This document shows, piece by piece, positions 8,141 through 17,002 of a stretch of DNA of 64,000 nucleotides (position 1 is its first letter; every line of letters starts with the position of its first letter). Origin of the DNA: DSWT01 sp036845725 (GTDB lineage: Bacteria; Chloroflexota; Anaerolineae; B4-G1; SLSP01); contig DAIUDK010000004.1 of NCBI GenBank assembly GCA_036845725.1, forward strand, positions 1-64,000, given 5' to 3'. The position numbers were made by a program, and so were the translations under genes. The notes under the pieces were generated by a model. The model ran no database searches. It was not told the DNA's origin and was given only the letters and a program-made list of their open reading frames with translations.

Positions 8141-10626
8141 CTAACGCCAGCGGAGCCGGCAGTTTACTCCAGGCAATCCTGGATGCCAACAGCAGTCCGG
8201 GCCACGACACGATCACCTTTGGCTCTGGCATCAGTGGGATGATTGTTCTGACCGACTCCTTGCCTGCCATTATCAGTGATTTGACCATCAGCGGGTTAGG
8301 CGCGGAGCAGTTGGCTGTGAGCGGAGATGATAGTTACCGTGTGTTCTATATCGACAGCGGCGTTGCTGTGACGATCACCGGGCTAACCGTGCGCGACGGC
8401 AACCCGCCTCATGATTCTGGCGTCAGCACATCTGGGGGTGGCATCTGGAGCGCCGGCACGCTGTATCTTGAAAGCGTGCGGCTCGTGAACAACACCACCA
8501 GCGGTGACTTCGGCAAAGGCGGTGGGTTATATGTCCACGAAGGTAGTGCAATGTTGATCGGGACGCAGGTACTCGACAATGAGACCAGCTATTGTGGTGG
8601 TGGAATATATGTCGAGGCAGGTCACGCAACACTGAACGGGTCGCAGGTGTTTAACAATAAAGCTGCCCTGGGCGGTGGGGTATTTATCGAGAGAAGCGCG
8701 ACGCTGAATGAGACGCAGGTATACAGCAACGTGTCCTCTTATGACGGCGGCGGGGTGTATGTTGACTATGGTGTTGTAACGTTAGACGAGACGCGGATAT
8801 TCAGCAACACGGCTTCCCAAGATGGCGGCGGGGTGTTTGTGGCTGTTGACGACGCCGTGCTGGCTATGAGCGGTGGGAAAATCAACGACAACGTCGCGGA
8901 CGCTCACGGCGGCGGGATATATATCTCCGAAGGTACTGCGATTCTGACCGAGACGCAGGTCGTCAACAACATAGCGCGCGCCGATACGGAGGGCGGAGGC
9001 GGCGGGGTATACGTCGATCAACCGAGTGCGACGCTGGAAGTGCTCCGCGGCGAAATCAACGACAACACGGCCCTCTACGGCGGCGGTGTGTATATCTTTG
9101 AAGGTAGCGTGACACTGACCTTTGCGCGGGTGCTCAGGAACACGGCTCCCGATAATAATGGCGGTGGGGTGTATATTGACCAAGCCACCGCACGATTACA
9201 CGCAGGCGGAAGTCGTATCGACGATAACATGGCCGGCTACGCCGGTGGGGGGGTGTGTATCAACGAGGGCAGTGCAATAATCGTCGGGACAAATATGGAA
9301 CGCAACACGGCTTCCGGTTCAGGCGGTGGAATAAGCGTCTGGGGGGAAGGCAGTGTCCAGTTGCACGATGCAGAGGTTATCAGCAACACGGCTTCCGATG
9401 TAGGCGGTGGAGTGGAAATCCGCTTGGGCAGTGCGACTTTGAACAACACGCAGGTGCTCCACAACACGGCTGACGGAGGCGGGGGAGTGTACCTTAGGGA
9501 TACTGCAATGCTCAGCGTGAACAGGGGTGAGATCAGCCACAATACAGCCGGTTACGGCGGCGGAGTGTACTCGATAGGCCATCTGACGTTGAATGAGACG
9601 TACATCGCGCAGAACACTGCGTCTACCGGCAGCGCGATCCTCCAGGGCGGCGGCACAATTACTCCTACGACCGCGTTGACGGTTACAGGAAACGTCTACC
9701 AGGCCGGCGGGCTTTTTGCCGGCTCCAATCACGACCTGTGGATCGAAGGTGCATTGACGTTGGCGGGTGGCAATTTCTACGCGCCGTCCGAGCCCAATGT
9801 GTTCGAACTCACCGGCGCTTATGCCCACACCGGCGGCACCTATCACCAGACCAAATCTGTCAACGGCAGTAGCGACGTCAGTTTCCCCAAGGAGGGCGGG
9901 CTGATCCTCAATGCCAATGGGCAGAATCTCGGCAGCACCCAGGTTGTGGATACGGCGAACGGTGTTTGCGCGGGCGTGACCCCCGGCGATGCCGTGCAGC
10001 ATTGTTATCTCATCACCCCTACCCTTAGCACCGGACTGGACGCTACGATCACCTTCTACTATCGGAATGGCGAGATTCCCTCGGGCCAGAGCTGCACCTC
10101 GATGGAAGCTTACCGTTGGACCGGGGCGTGGGACACGATGCTGACGCGGGACTCGACTTATGGCACCGAAGGACGGATGTGCGGCGGCGATCCCTACTCG
10201 ATTCGCGTGGTCGACGTGAATGCTTTTTCACCCTTTGCCATTCACGCGCCGAAGCTGGCAGATATCTCGGCAGAGCCTTCTGCCATTGACTTTGGCGAGT
10301 GGATTGTGGAGTTCGGACCGACCGCATCACAGACGGTCACAATCACCAACGTTGGTGACTTTGACCTGCACATCAGCGGCGTTTCACTTTCCGGCGACGA
10401 TGCCAACCAGTTCAGTCTGGTCGCCGATAGTGGCGAGAACACCTTGACGCCCGGCAGTATACGAACAGTTAAGGTTGCCTTCGATCCCACCAGCCTCGGG
10501 GCCAAGGTCGCGCGTCTCACCATCGAATCCGATGACGGCGATGTAGAACCTGCTGAGGTAGGCTTGAGCGGGCGGGGGATCAGCGGGTATAAGATCTTCT
10601 TGCCGTTGGTGCTCAGAGGATTATAG
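8020..10626 (+). CDS. Secreted beta-helix repeat protein with choice-of-anchor D domain (copy 2)
   Basis: 868 residues and a paralogue of the preceding beta-helix protein. The signal peptide is identical (MKTRRLLFTVTLALGL) and the CSLREA-like segment similar (GSLLQAILDA, HDTITF). The beta-helix units (GGGVYV, ATLNETQV) fall at about residues 120-545 and have diverged and rearranged. The module with GGTYHQTKSVNGSSDVSFPK and the choice-of-anchor D domain (SAIDFGEWIVEFGPT) are almost unchanged. The C-terminus is YKIFLPLVLRGL. The contrast of conserved ends and divergent middle suggests that the helix forms the variable binding surface and that the C-terminal part handles attachment or export. 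The ribosome binding site AGGAGA precedes the ATG. The gene ends in a strong bidirectional terminator. Confidence 0.88.
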   Translation: MKTRRLLFTVTLALGLTLALLWALGGNSPYVRAATYQVTNTNASGAGSLLQAILDANSSPGHDTITFGSGISGMIVLTDSLPAIISDLTISGLGAEQLAVSGDDSYRVFYIDSGVAVTITGLTVRDGNPPHDSGVSTSGGGIWSAGTLYLESVRLVNNTTSGDFGKGGGLYVHEGSAMLIGTQVLDNETSYCGGGIYVEAGHATLNGSQVFNNKAALGGGVFIERSATLNETQVYSNVSSYDGGGVYVDYGVVTLDETRIFSNTASQDGGGVFVAVDDAVLAMSGGKINDNVADAHGGGIYISEGTAILTETQVVNNIARADTEGGGGGVYVDQPSATLEVLRGEINDNTALYGGGVYIFEGSVTLTFARVLRNTAPDNNGGGVYIDQATARLHAGGSRIDDNMAGYAGGGVCINEGSAIIVGTNMERNTASGSGGGISVWGEGSVQLHDAEVISNTASDVGGGVEIRLGSATLNNTQVLHNTADGGGGVYLRDTAMLSVNRGEISHNTAGYGGGVYSIGHLTLNETYIAQNTASTGSAILQGGGTITPTTALTVTGNVYQAGGLFAGSNHDLWIEGALTLAGGNFYAPSEPNVFELTGAYAHTGGTYHQTKSVNGSSDVSFPKEGGLILNANGQNLGSTQVVDTANGVCAGVTPGDAVQHCYLITPTLSTGLDATITFYYRNGEIPSGQSCTSMEAYRWTGAWDTMLTRDSTYGTEGRMCGGDPYSIRVVDVNAFSPFAIHAPKLADISAEPSAIDFGEWIVEFGPTASQTVTITNVGDFDLHISGVSLSGDDANQFSLVADSGENTLTPGSIRTVKVAFDPTSLGAKVARLTIESDDGDVEPAEVGLSGRGISGYKIFLPLVLRGL

Positions 10627-10693
10627 TCGCGTTATTGGAAAGGCTGTGGTGAGCCACCAGCAAGCCAGGTGAGTTTGCGGGCGCACTGAAAAC

Positions 10694-10730
10694 AAAAAGA
10701 GGGCTGTCGGACAGGCGACGGCCCTCTTTT
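10694..10730. terminator. Bidirectional intrinsic terminator
   Basis: The perfect arms AAAAGAGGGC and GCCCTCTTTT enclose a TGTCG/CGACG inner stem. A-rich and T-rich tracts on either side allow termination on both strands, between the convergent beta-helix and L,D-transpeptidase genes. Confidence 0.9.
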
Positions 10731-10777
10731 CTGCATGCCGATGATCTGCGTGACTCAGAATTGACCAGGCCTTCGCT

Positions 10778-11860
10778 TCAGTAATGAATTGACACCGGTG
10801 TGCCGATTTCGGCCCAGGCGTAGATGAGGCTGGCTTCATACGTTCCTAGGACGATGCAGCCGTAGGAGACTGGCGAACCCAAATATCCGGCCCAGAGCGT
10901 CGTCCCGTTCGCCATCACCGGCAGGGCGTGGATGCCATTTTCTGTCGAGCCAGCCCAGTAGATGCCGAGCCAATGCGGCATCCAGATATCCCAGGTGGAG
11001 CCATAGGCGTTGGGGAACTTGCTTTGCACGCGGAATTCGCCCACGCGCGTGTAGTACGGTGCCGCCCCGCTGGAAGCCACGAAGGAATAGACCAATTGCT
11101 CCCCCTGGTAGGCGTAGAGGTGTTGCTCGGAGAGGTTGACCACGATGTACTTCCCGCCACCGGATGGAGCAGGCGCGGTCCCGGTGAGGCGCAGCACCTG
11201 CCCAACGTAGATGTTGGACGGGTTGGCGATCCCGTTAAGATAGGCTAAGTCTGCGGGTGTCCTTCCGAAGCGCAGCGCAATCTGGATCAATGTGTCGCCG
11301 GGACGCACCACGTAGGTATCGAGGTTACTTGTTTCTGGATCGGGCGTCTCCTCTACCGCAGCGCGTCCAGGGATGAGCAAGGATTGCCCTATGTAGATCG
11401 TGTGCCAGTCGGACAAATCGTTGGTCTGGATCAAGGCCCATGCGGTGATCCCGTGCCGCAGAGCGATGCTGCTCACAGTATCGCCCGGCTGGACGACATA
11501 AGCGTCCGTGGAGGGTGTGGGCGGCGGCGGGGGGGCCGGTTCGCCGGAAGCGCCAGGGATGACCAGCTCCTGCCCAACGTAGATGTAGATACTGGTCAGC
11601 CCGTTTGCGGCCATAATTGCATCGACCGTCGTGCCGTAGCGCAGGGAGATGCGAAAGAGGTTCTCGCCAGGCTGCACCACGTGGATGATGGCTGTCTGCG
11701 CCTGTGCTGTGGCAGGACGGAACAGCGCGCACAACAGCATCAGCGCGATGAGGATTCTTGTCAGTGAAGCTACACATTGCAGTACAGCCGAAATCCGGCG
11801 GTGTGGGGTGGGTAACACACGCATATTGCCCAAAGGTGAAAATGGCCGGTTGTTTCTCAT
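10778..11860 (-). CDS. LysM-repeat L,D-transpeptidase (YkuD family)
   Basis: Peptidoglycan-remodelling enzyme acting outside the membrane, 360 residues from the ATG at 11860. A hydrophobic export segment (ILIALMLLCALFRPATAQAQ) is followed by three LysM modules that start VVQPGENLFRI, VVQPGDTVSSI and VVRPGDTLIQI. Each ends in YVGQ or YIGQ, and they are separated by proline-rich linkers. The C-terminal YkuD domain carries the conserved His (GIHALP) and catalytic Cys335 in SYGCIVLG. By family it cross-links peptides between diaminopimelate-type residues or attaches proteins to the wall. The start is uncertain: an upstream GTG at 11932 has a GAGGG nine bases before it, and an ATG at 11824 would still keep the signal segment. 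Confidence 0.9.
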   Translation of the reverse strand: MRNNRPFSPLGNMRVLPTPHRRISAVLQCVASLTRILIALMLLCALFRPATAQAQTAIIHVVQPGENLFRISLRYGTTVDAIMAANGLTSIYIYVGQELVIPGASGEPAPPPPPTPSTDAYVVQPGDTVSSIALRHGITAWALIQTNDLSDWHTIYIGQSLLIPGRAAVEETPDPETSNLDTYVVRPGDTLIQIALRFGRTPADLAYLNGIANPSNIYVGQVLRLTGTAPAPSGGGKYIVVNLSEQHLYAYQGEQLVYSFVASSGAAPYYTRVGEFRVQSKFPNAYGSTWDIWMPHWLGIYWAGSTENGIHALPVMANGTTLWAGYLGSPVSYGCIVLGTYEASLIYAWAEIGTPVSIHY

Positions 11861-11938
11861 CGGCCTGATTCTATCGCTGTTATGTTTTTCGTGCAAACAG
11901 CGGCGGGATTGCGTGCGATGTGAGGCGCTCACTTCGAC

Positions 11939-11966
11939 TTGCCCTCATTGTCAATTGTTCTATACT
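11939..11966 (+). promoter_or_regulatory. Candidate sigma-70 promoter for the GH3 gene
   Basis: TTGCCC at 11939-11944 and TATACT at 11961-11966 are 16 bases apart and lie 60 bases before the glycosidase ATG. The match is moderate. Confidence 0.4.
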
Positions 11967-12026
11967 GCGAGCCAGCACGGCGATGTGCTCAGGGGACGCG
12001 CTCGCCGGATACCGACAGAGGTGACT

Positions 12027-14429
12027 ATGAGACAGAACTTATCGCTAATTCTCTCCCGCCGCACATTCCTAAAGGGATTTCTTACCGCTGCCAGTTTGAT
12101 GGTTGTGGGTTGCAACCGCGACGAATCTCCCATGCCGACTGCGACCGCCACGACCTCTACGCAACCTACTCTCCCTCCCACGCCTTCCGCGACCTCTGCC
12201 CCTCCCTCTACGCCTTCTGCAACCCCTACTCCCCGCCCTACGCCCACCGCAACTGCTACCACGATCCCCGCACGGCCAGAAATCTACACCAATCCCGTTC
12301 TCTCTTTCGCAGAGCGGGTACGCGACCTGGTCAGCCAGATGACGATCGAAGAGAAGGTCTCGCAGATGGGGAGTCAATCGCCCGCGATTGAGCGCCTGGG
12401 CGTTCCCGCGTATAACTGGTGGAACGAAGCGCTGCACGGCGTGGCCCGCGCCGGCATTGCGACCGTCTTCCCGCAGGCCATTGGCCTGGCCAGCACCTGG
12501 AATCCTGACCTGATCTATCGCATGGCCGAAGTGATCTCCGACGAAGGGCGCGCCAAACACCACGAAGTCGTTCGCAAATATCCGAGCGGCCAGTACGACG
12601 GTCTGACCTTCTGGAGCCCCAACATCAACATCTTCCGCGATCCGCGCTGGGGGCGCGGCCAGGAGACGTATGGCGAAGACCCTTATCTCACCTCCCGATT
12701 GGGGGTCAACTTTGTCCGGGGGATACAGGGCACGGACCCTCTCTATCTCAAAGCCGTCGCCACCCCCAAACATTACGCCGTCCATAGCGGCCCCGAGAAG
12801 GACCGCCATCGCTTCGATGCCCAGGTCTCCCAGCGCGACCTGCGGATGACCTATCTGCCCGCCTTCGAAGCCTGTATGGTCGAGGGGCAAGCCGCTTCGA
12901 TCATGGGTGCCTACAACCGGGTGAACGGCGAGGCCAGTTGCGCCAGCCCCACGCTGCTCCAGGACATTCTGCGCGATGAATGGGGGTTCGAGGGTTACGT
13001 CGTTTCCGATTGCGGGGCGATTGACGACATCTACACACGACACCGCCTGGTCAACACCGGGGCCGAGGCGGCTGCGTTGGCCGTCAAGAACGGCTGTGAC
13101 CTGGAATGTGGCTGCACTTATAACATCGCCTGTCATTATCAACGCAGGCTTGTCGAAGCGGTCGAGAAGGGACTGTTGACTGACGAGGACTTGAACCGGT
13201 CGGTCGAGCGGTTGTTCATGGCTCGCTTCCGTCTGGGGATGTTCGATCCCGACGATCAGGTGCCCTACGCGCAAATCCCCTTCAGCGTAGTCGATTCCGC
13301 GGAGCATCGGGAACTGGCGCTGGAAGTCGCGCGCCAATCGCTCGTCCTGCTCAAGAACCAGGATAGCCTGCTACCGCTGGATAAGGACACCCTCAAGTCT
13401 ATCGCCGTCATCGGTCCCAACGCCGACGAAACGCTGGTCCTCGCCGGCAACTACTCGGGCACGCCCGCCGAGCCGGTTTCTGTGCTGGCGGGTATCCAGG
13501 CCCTGGTTCCTCCTGAAACTGAAGTCATCTATGCCCGAGGTTGCGAAATCATCGATGCGGATCAAACCAGGTTTACGGAAGCCGTCGAGGCAGCGAGGAA
13601 ATCGCAAGTGGCGGTGATGGTGATGGGCCTCTCGCAGCAACTCGAGGGCGAAGAAGGTCAAACCGAGGGCAATCCGCCGGGGGTGCGCAGCCGCGGCGAC
13701 CGCGAGGCGCTCGACTTGCCGCTTGTCCAGGAACAGCTCTTGCAGGCTGTTTACGAAACCGGAACACCCATTATCCTGGTGCTGATGAACGGCAGCGCCG
13801 TTTCTATCAACTGGGCCGCCGAGCGCGTCCCCGCTATCCTCGAAGCCTGGTACCCCGGCCAGGCGGGTGGGACCGCCGTGGCCGAGACGCTTTTTGGCCT
13901 GACCAATCCGGGTGGCAGATTGCCGGTCACGTTCTACCGCGCCGTCTCGGACTTGCCGGCCTTCGACGATTACAGTATGGAAAACCGCACCTATCGCTAC
14001 TTCACCGGCCAGCCGCTCTATGCGTTTGGTTACGGCCTGAGCTACACCACCTTCGCCTACCGTGACCTGCACATTGCACCGGAGCGTGTCAAGGCCGGCG
14101 ATTTCGTCTCTGTCCAGGTAGAGGTCGAGAACACCGGCCAACGTCCGGGCGATGAGGTGGTGCAGCTTTACCTGAAGGACGTCGAAGCCTCATTGCCCGT
14201 TCCCTTGCTCCAGTTGCAGGGCTTCGCCCGCATTCACCTGTCGCCTGGGGAAAAACAAACTGTTCAGTTCACCATCACTGCCGCGCAAATGTCCTTTGCC
14301 GATGAGGACGGGAAGTGGGTGTTGGAACCGGGCGAGTTCCAGGTGTGGGTTGGCGGCCAACAACCAACTCCGGCGGTCAGCGCGCAGCTGGCCAATGTGC
14401 TGGCGGGACAGTTTGTTGTCGAGGTTTAG
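12027..14429 (+). CDS. GH3 family beta-glycosidase (beta-glucosidase/xylosidase), lipoprotein
   Basis: 800 residues from the ATG at 12027, which has GAGGTG upstream; the open frame continues further left but without a credible start. The N-terminus SRRTFLKGFLTAASLMVVGC combines a twin-arginine motif with a lipobox (Cys29), so the enzyme is probably exported folded and anchored by lipid. A Ser/Thr/Pro linker spans about residues 33-80. The GH3 N-domain shows KHYAVHSGPEKDRH, GAYNRVNG and the nucleophile Asp328 in GYVVSDCGAIDD; the second domain follows with GLSQQLEGEEGQT. A C-terminal fibronectin-type-III-like domain (VENTGQRPGDEVVQLYL) ends the chain. The EALHGVA and FSPN/FWSPNINIFRDPRWGR signatures are those of the bacterial xylosidase-like GH3 branch, so hydrolysis of beta-xylosides or beta-glucosides is likely. 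Exact specificity cannot be read from sequence. Confidence 0.92.
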   Translation: MRQNLSLILSRRTFLKGFLTAASLMVVGCNRDESPMPTATATTSTQPTLPPTPSATSAPPSTPSATPTPRPTPTATATTIPARPEIYTNPVLSFAERVRDLVSQMTIEEKVSQMGSQSPAIERLGVPAYNWWNEALHGVARAGIATVFPQAIGLASTWNPDLIYRMAEVISDEGRAKHHEVVRKYPSGQYDGLTFWSPNINIFRDPRWGRGQETYGEDPYLTSRLGVNFVRGIQGTDPLYLKAVATPKHYAVHSGPEKDRHRFDAQVSQRDLRMTYLPAFEACMVEGQAASIMGAYNRVNGEASCASPTLLQDILRDEWGFEGYVVSDCGAIDDIYTRHRLVNTGAEAAALAVKNGCDLECGCTYNIACHYQRRLVEAVEKGLLTDEDLNRSVERLFMARFRLGMFDPDDQVPYAQIPFSVVDSAEHRELALEVARQSLVLLKNQDSLLPLDKDTLKSIAVIGPNADETLVLAGNYSGTPAEPVSVLAGIQALVPPETEVIYARGCEIIDADQTRFTEAVEAARKSQVAVMVMGLSQQLEGEEGQTEGNPPGVRSRGDREALDLPLVQEQLLQAVYETGTPIILVLMNGSAVSINWAAERVPAILEAWYPGQAGGTAVAETLFGLTNPGGRLPVTFYRAVSDLPAFDDYSMENRTYRYFTGQPLYAFGYGLSYTTFAYRDLHIAPERVKAGDFVSVQVEVENTGQRPGDEVVQLYLKDVEASLPVPLLQLQGFARIHLSPGEKQTVQFTITAAQMSFADEDGKWVLEPGEFQVWVGGQQPTPAVSAQLANVLAGQFVVEV

Positions 14430-14466
14430 CTGTGGGGTAGGTAGGGCAAAGTATCTATTGAACGAC

Positions 14467-14497
14467 AAAGGGCCGTCGCATGCGCGGCGGCCCTTTT
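14467..14497. terminator. Intrinsic terminator after GH3 gene
   Basis: AAAGGGCCG-T-CGC pairs with GCG-G-CGGCCCTTT around a short loop and is followed by T residues. It lies 38 bases past the glycosidase stop. The A-run on the other arm could also stop minus-strand transcription from the heliorhodopsin remnant. Confidence 0.85.
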
Positions 14498-14536
14498 CCT
14501 ATCCTGAAAATCCTGTTAATTCTGTCCAAATTCTCT

Positions 14537-14870
14537 TTATACCGGCGCCAGCGTCCCGGCGAAGATCTGCCAAGCCAGCAGCGTCTTGGCGACGAGGCTG
14601 AGAATGATGTACACCCGCTCGCCAAAGAGATAGTCCTTCCACTTGCCGACTTTCCTATATTGCAAGATCATGTTTAGAATCTATCCGAAAATTCACCGGA
14701 CGCAGTATTTTGCGCCTAAAGGCGCGGGGAAAAAACGGCTTTAGCCGCCCATTCCGACGACAGCGTGAAACCGTCATAATTTTCGGATAGGTTCTTAATG
14801 CGAACCCGTTGAAAAAGACGAAGATACTGGCGACGATGAAGTGGACGAAATTCCGAAAAGTCGGTGTCAT
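14537..14870 (-). pseudogene. Heliorhodopsin-like gene remnant, 5'-truncated and split by an insertion
   Basis: Removing the 118-bp insert plus one TTA copy restores a continuous minus-strand frame reading TPTFRNFVHFIVASIFVFF, then NGFALNMILQYRKVGKWKDY, then LFGERVYIILSLVAKTLLAW, then QIFAGTLAPV and stop at 14537. Two transmembrane helices and the segment SLVAKTLLAW resemble helices F and G of heliorhodopsins, whose retinal-binding Schiff-base lysine lies in this place. Upstream of about 14870 the similarity stops, so the first five helices are missing. The gene is dead twice over: truncated and interrupted. The identification rests on recalled family motifs and has not been searched. Confidence 0.7.
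14677..14794. mobile_element. MITE-like inverted-repeat element, 118 bp, TTA target duplication
   Basis: The ends are 17-base inverted repeats with one mismatch (GAATCTATCCGAAAATT and, on the other strand, GAACCTATCCGAAAATT). TTA occurs immediately outside each end (14674-14676 and 14795-14797), as expected for a 3-bp target duplication. Excising the element with one TTA exactly repairs the heliorhodopsin-like frame (ALNMIL), which is strong evidence for insertion. The interior contains small hairpins (GCGCCTAAAGGCGC, CGGCTTTAGCCG) and no coding capacity, so transposition would need a transposase from elsewhere. Confidence 0.82.
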
Positions 14871-14967
14871 TTGTCTGGCGATGGCCCACGTGGAGGATTT
14901 GCTGGCACTGTGTGTAAGTCAGGCGCAGATTTTCGCGGATTCACGCAGATTGTTTTTAATAAAGAAG

Positions 14968-14995
14968 ACGCCGGATGGAAATTTCCATCCGGCGT
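14968..14995 (-). terminator. Terminator of the aldehyde oxidoreductase gene
   Basis: A perfect 28-base palindrome (arm ACGCCGGATGGAAA) is followed on the minus strand by a pyrimidine- and T-rich stretch. It lies 30 bases after the stop of the oxidoreductase. The neighbouring bases 14917-14950 (CGCAGATTTTCGCGGATTC) look like a common dispersed intergenic phrase. Confidence 0.75.
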
Positions 14996-15025
14996 TTGTG
15001 TGAAACACAAAAGCTGAATGTCGGC

Positions 15026-16783
15026 CTACATCTTGCCGTGAACGCTGTCGAAGACTTCGTCCGGCAGATCGTTGACAACGTTGTGCGGTGGCAGTTTCTC
15101 GTACTTCATAAACTCCGGCAGGCGGTCGTCCAGGTGCGTGAGGCCCGCGCCGATGTTGAAGGCGCGCTCGCGTTTGAGGACTTCGCCGCCCAGCGCCACA
15201 GCATCGTCGGCCGTCATATTGAGGCCGAACATTGCGTTCACTTCCTGAACCAGGCCCTCGAAGCCACTGGCGATGTCGAGAATGGCGAAAGCGATAAAGA
15301 GGCAGTGCCCAGAGGAGTCGAGGAAGGCCGTCGTCATCTGGAACGCGCGGCTCAGATCGGCCTTGCCTGGCTCGGAGGCGAGCGGGTCGGACTTGCCACC
15401 GACGCCCGCGATTTCCGGCGCGATGGTGTACCCGGCGGTGTGATCGGCACCCATTGTGGTGGTGGCGTAGGTGACGCCGATGCCCTTGACCGCACGCGGC
15501 TCGTAGGCGGGCATACCCTGCCCCTTGACCGATGGCGAGCGCGGATTGCCGAATGCCTTGGCCGTGAAGCCTGTACCGCCGCCCAGGATGCGGCCGATTG
15601 CCGTGCCCTTGCCCATTTCGTGCAGCAGTGCGATTGCGCCGTCCAGGTCGCCGAACGGGAGATAGCCGGAATCCATCGCCACGGCGACACTATCACCGGC
15701 CTCGATCGTGTCCAGACCGTAGGCGTTGCACCAGTACACCATCCTGGCAATACCGTCCAGATTGTCGATGCCGCAGTTCGCACCCAACGCCCAGTCGGAT
15801 TCGTACTCGATGCAGGAGACGATCTCCGAGCCGTCTTCGGCGTGGTAAGTGTTCGAGCACTGGATCACACAACCGGGACTGCACGCGTGGTTGTAGAGTT
15901 CCTTGCCCAGGCGTCGCTTGTTGTTTTCGAAGATAGCCTCACCGGCGATCTTGGCCGCGCCTTCGAAGCGCCCGGTGCGGAAGTTGCGGGTGGGCAGGCC
16001 GCCGGCTTCGTTCAGGATATTGATCAGCACGGCGGTGCCGTAGGTGTTGAGACCGCCCTTGGGCTTGGTGAGCGCGTGCTCGCCCAACGCCTCGCGCAGT
16101 TTGCGCGCGCCTTCCATGAAGGCTTCCGGATCGGCGATCTCAACGCCCGGCGCGCCCTCGGCGTCGACCACGAGGAACTTCAGGCCCTTGCTGCCCATCA
16201 CCGCGCCCAGGCCGCCGCGGCCGGAGTAGCGCGTGGGGCGCTGCTTCAGATCCTCGAAGACGATGCCGGAGTTGGCATAGCCGAATTCACCGGCGACGCC
16301 AATCCCCGCCACGTGCACGCGCTTGCCGTATTTCTCGAACAGCACCGGGAACACGTCGTACAGGTTCTTGCCGACGTAGTCGCCAGCGCAGGAGAACTCG
16401 ATGGCAGGCTTTTCGCCATCCCAGAAGAGCTTGGCGACCCAGTAATCTTTTTCTGCCGGCATCCCTTCAACGATGAGGGCCTTGATGCGCATCCGCGCCA
16501 CGGCAGGCGCCCAACCGGTTCCGGCGTTGGCTTCCTTGATGCCACCCGTCAGCGGGGACTTCGCGCCGACCGAGACACGCGACGACGTCGGGGCCGTCGT
16601 CCCGGTGACCATTCCAGGGGCAAAGACGAGCTTGTTGTTCGGCCCGAGGGGGTGGCTCATTGGATCCACTTCATCGTAGATGATGGTCGAGGTCAGCCCT
16701 CTCCCTCCCAGGTTCTTGTACCGTCCGGGTACTTCTTCCAATTTGTAAGACTGATCTGTCATATTGATGCGTACAATCCACAT
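15026..16783 (-). CDS. aor: Tungsten-containing aldehyde ferredoxin oxidoreductase
   Basis: 585 residues, the full family length. By family it oxidises an aldehyde to a carboxylate (or the reverse) in the cytoplasm with ferredoxin as electron partner, using a bis-pyranopterin tungsten centre and one [4Fe-4S] cluster. The N-domain begins MWIVRINMTDQSYKLEEVP and has the cofactor-binding NLGGRGLTS. Cluster ligands are visible as Cys301, Cys305 and Cys309 in CSPGCVIQC and a distant Cys494 in SSGHCLF. The loop GADHTAGYT is also typical. The substrate cannot be assigned. The gene is monocistronic: an AAAAAAGGAG ribosome site precedes the ATG, and a promoter, folded leader and intrinsic terminator stand upstream. 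This suggests expression tied to metal or cofactor supply. A 633-codon open frame on the opposite strand is a compositional shadow. Confidence 0.93.
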   Translation of the reverse strand: MWIVRINMTDQSYKLEEVPGRYKNLGGRGLTSTIIYDEVDPMSHPLGPNNKLVFAPGMVTGTTAPTSSRVSVGAKSPLTGGIKEANAGTGWAPAVARMRIKALIVEGMPAEKDYWVAKLFWDGEKPAIEFSCAGDYVGKNLYDVFPVLFEKYGKRVHVAGIGVAGEFGYANSGIVFEDLKQRPTRYSGRGGLGAVMGSKGLKFLVVDAEGAPGVEIADPEAFMEGARKLREALGEHALTKPKGGLNTYGTAVLINILNEAGGLPTRNFRTGRFEGAAKIAGEAIFENNKRRLGKELYNHACSPGCVIQCSNTYHAEDGSEIVSCIEYESDWALGANCGIDNLDGIARMVYWCNAYGLDTIEAGDSVAVAMDSGYLPFGDLDGAIALLHEMGKGTAIGRILGGGTGFTAKAFGNPRSPSVKGQGMPAYEPRAVKGIGVTYATTTMGADHTAGYTIAPEIAGVGGKSDPLASEPGKADLSRAFQMTTAFLDSSGHCLFIAFAILDIASGFEGLVQEVNAMFGLNMTADDAVALGGEVLKRERAFNIGAGLTHLDDRLPEFMKYEKLPPHNVVNDLPDEVFDSVHGKM

Positions 16784-16960
16784 AGTAAAACTCCTTTTTT
16801 AAGTTTGATTCCTGGATATGTCAGCCCTATCCAGGTGCGAGAAACTGCCTGGCTGACTGGGTTATACAATATGTAGTTTTGACACCGGTAGGCGAGGGCG
16901 GTAGACCGTCCCGAGCCTGGTTTGTGACTTTGGCTCATCTTCAGCCCGGCCACTGGCAAC

Positions 16961-17002
16961 AAAAAAGAGGCAACCCTCTCCACGTTGGAGTAGGATTGCC
17001 TC
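16961..17002 (-). terminator. Attenuator terminator in the aor leader
   Basis: On the minus strand GAGGCAATCCT, an inner ACTCC/GGAG stem and AGGGTTGCCTC form a long hairpin followed by TTTTTT. It lies about 180 bases upstream of the aor start and downstream of the folded leader, the position expected for a terminator controlled by a riboswitch. Confidence 0.88.

Noticed and set aside
11649..12026. N-terminal extension of the GH3 open frame
   Set aside because: It overlaps the divergent L,D-transpeptidase gene, and the twin-arginine lipoprotein signal begins only at 12027.
12069..13337. A 422-codon minus-strand frame across the GH3 gene
   Set aside because: Arg/Gly-rich, no recognisable motifs, and fully inside a well-supported glycosidase.
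14975..16876. A 633-codon open frame on the plus strand antisense to aor
   Set aside because: The opposite strand encodes a full-length oxidoreductase with all cluster cysteines; the antisense product shows no domain and arises from codon bias in GC-rich DNA.
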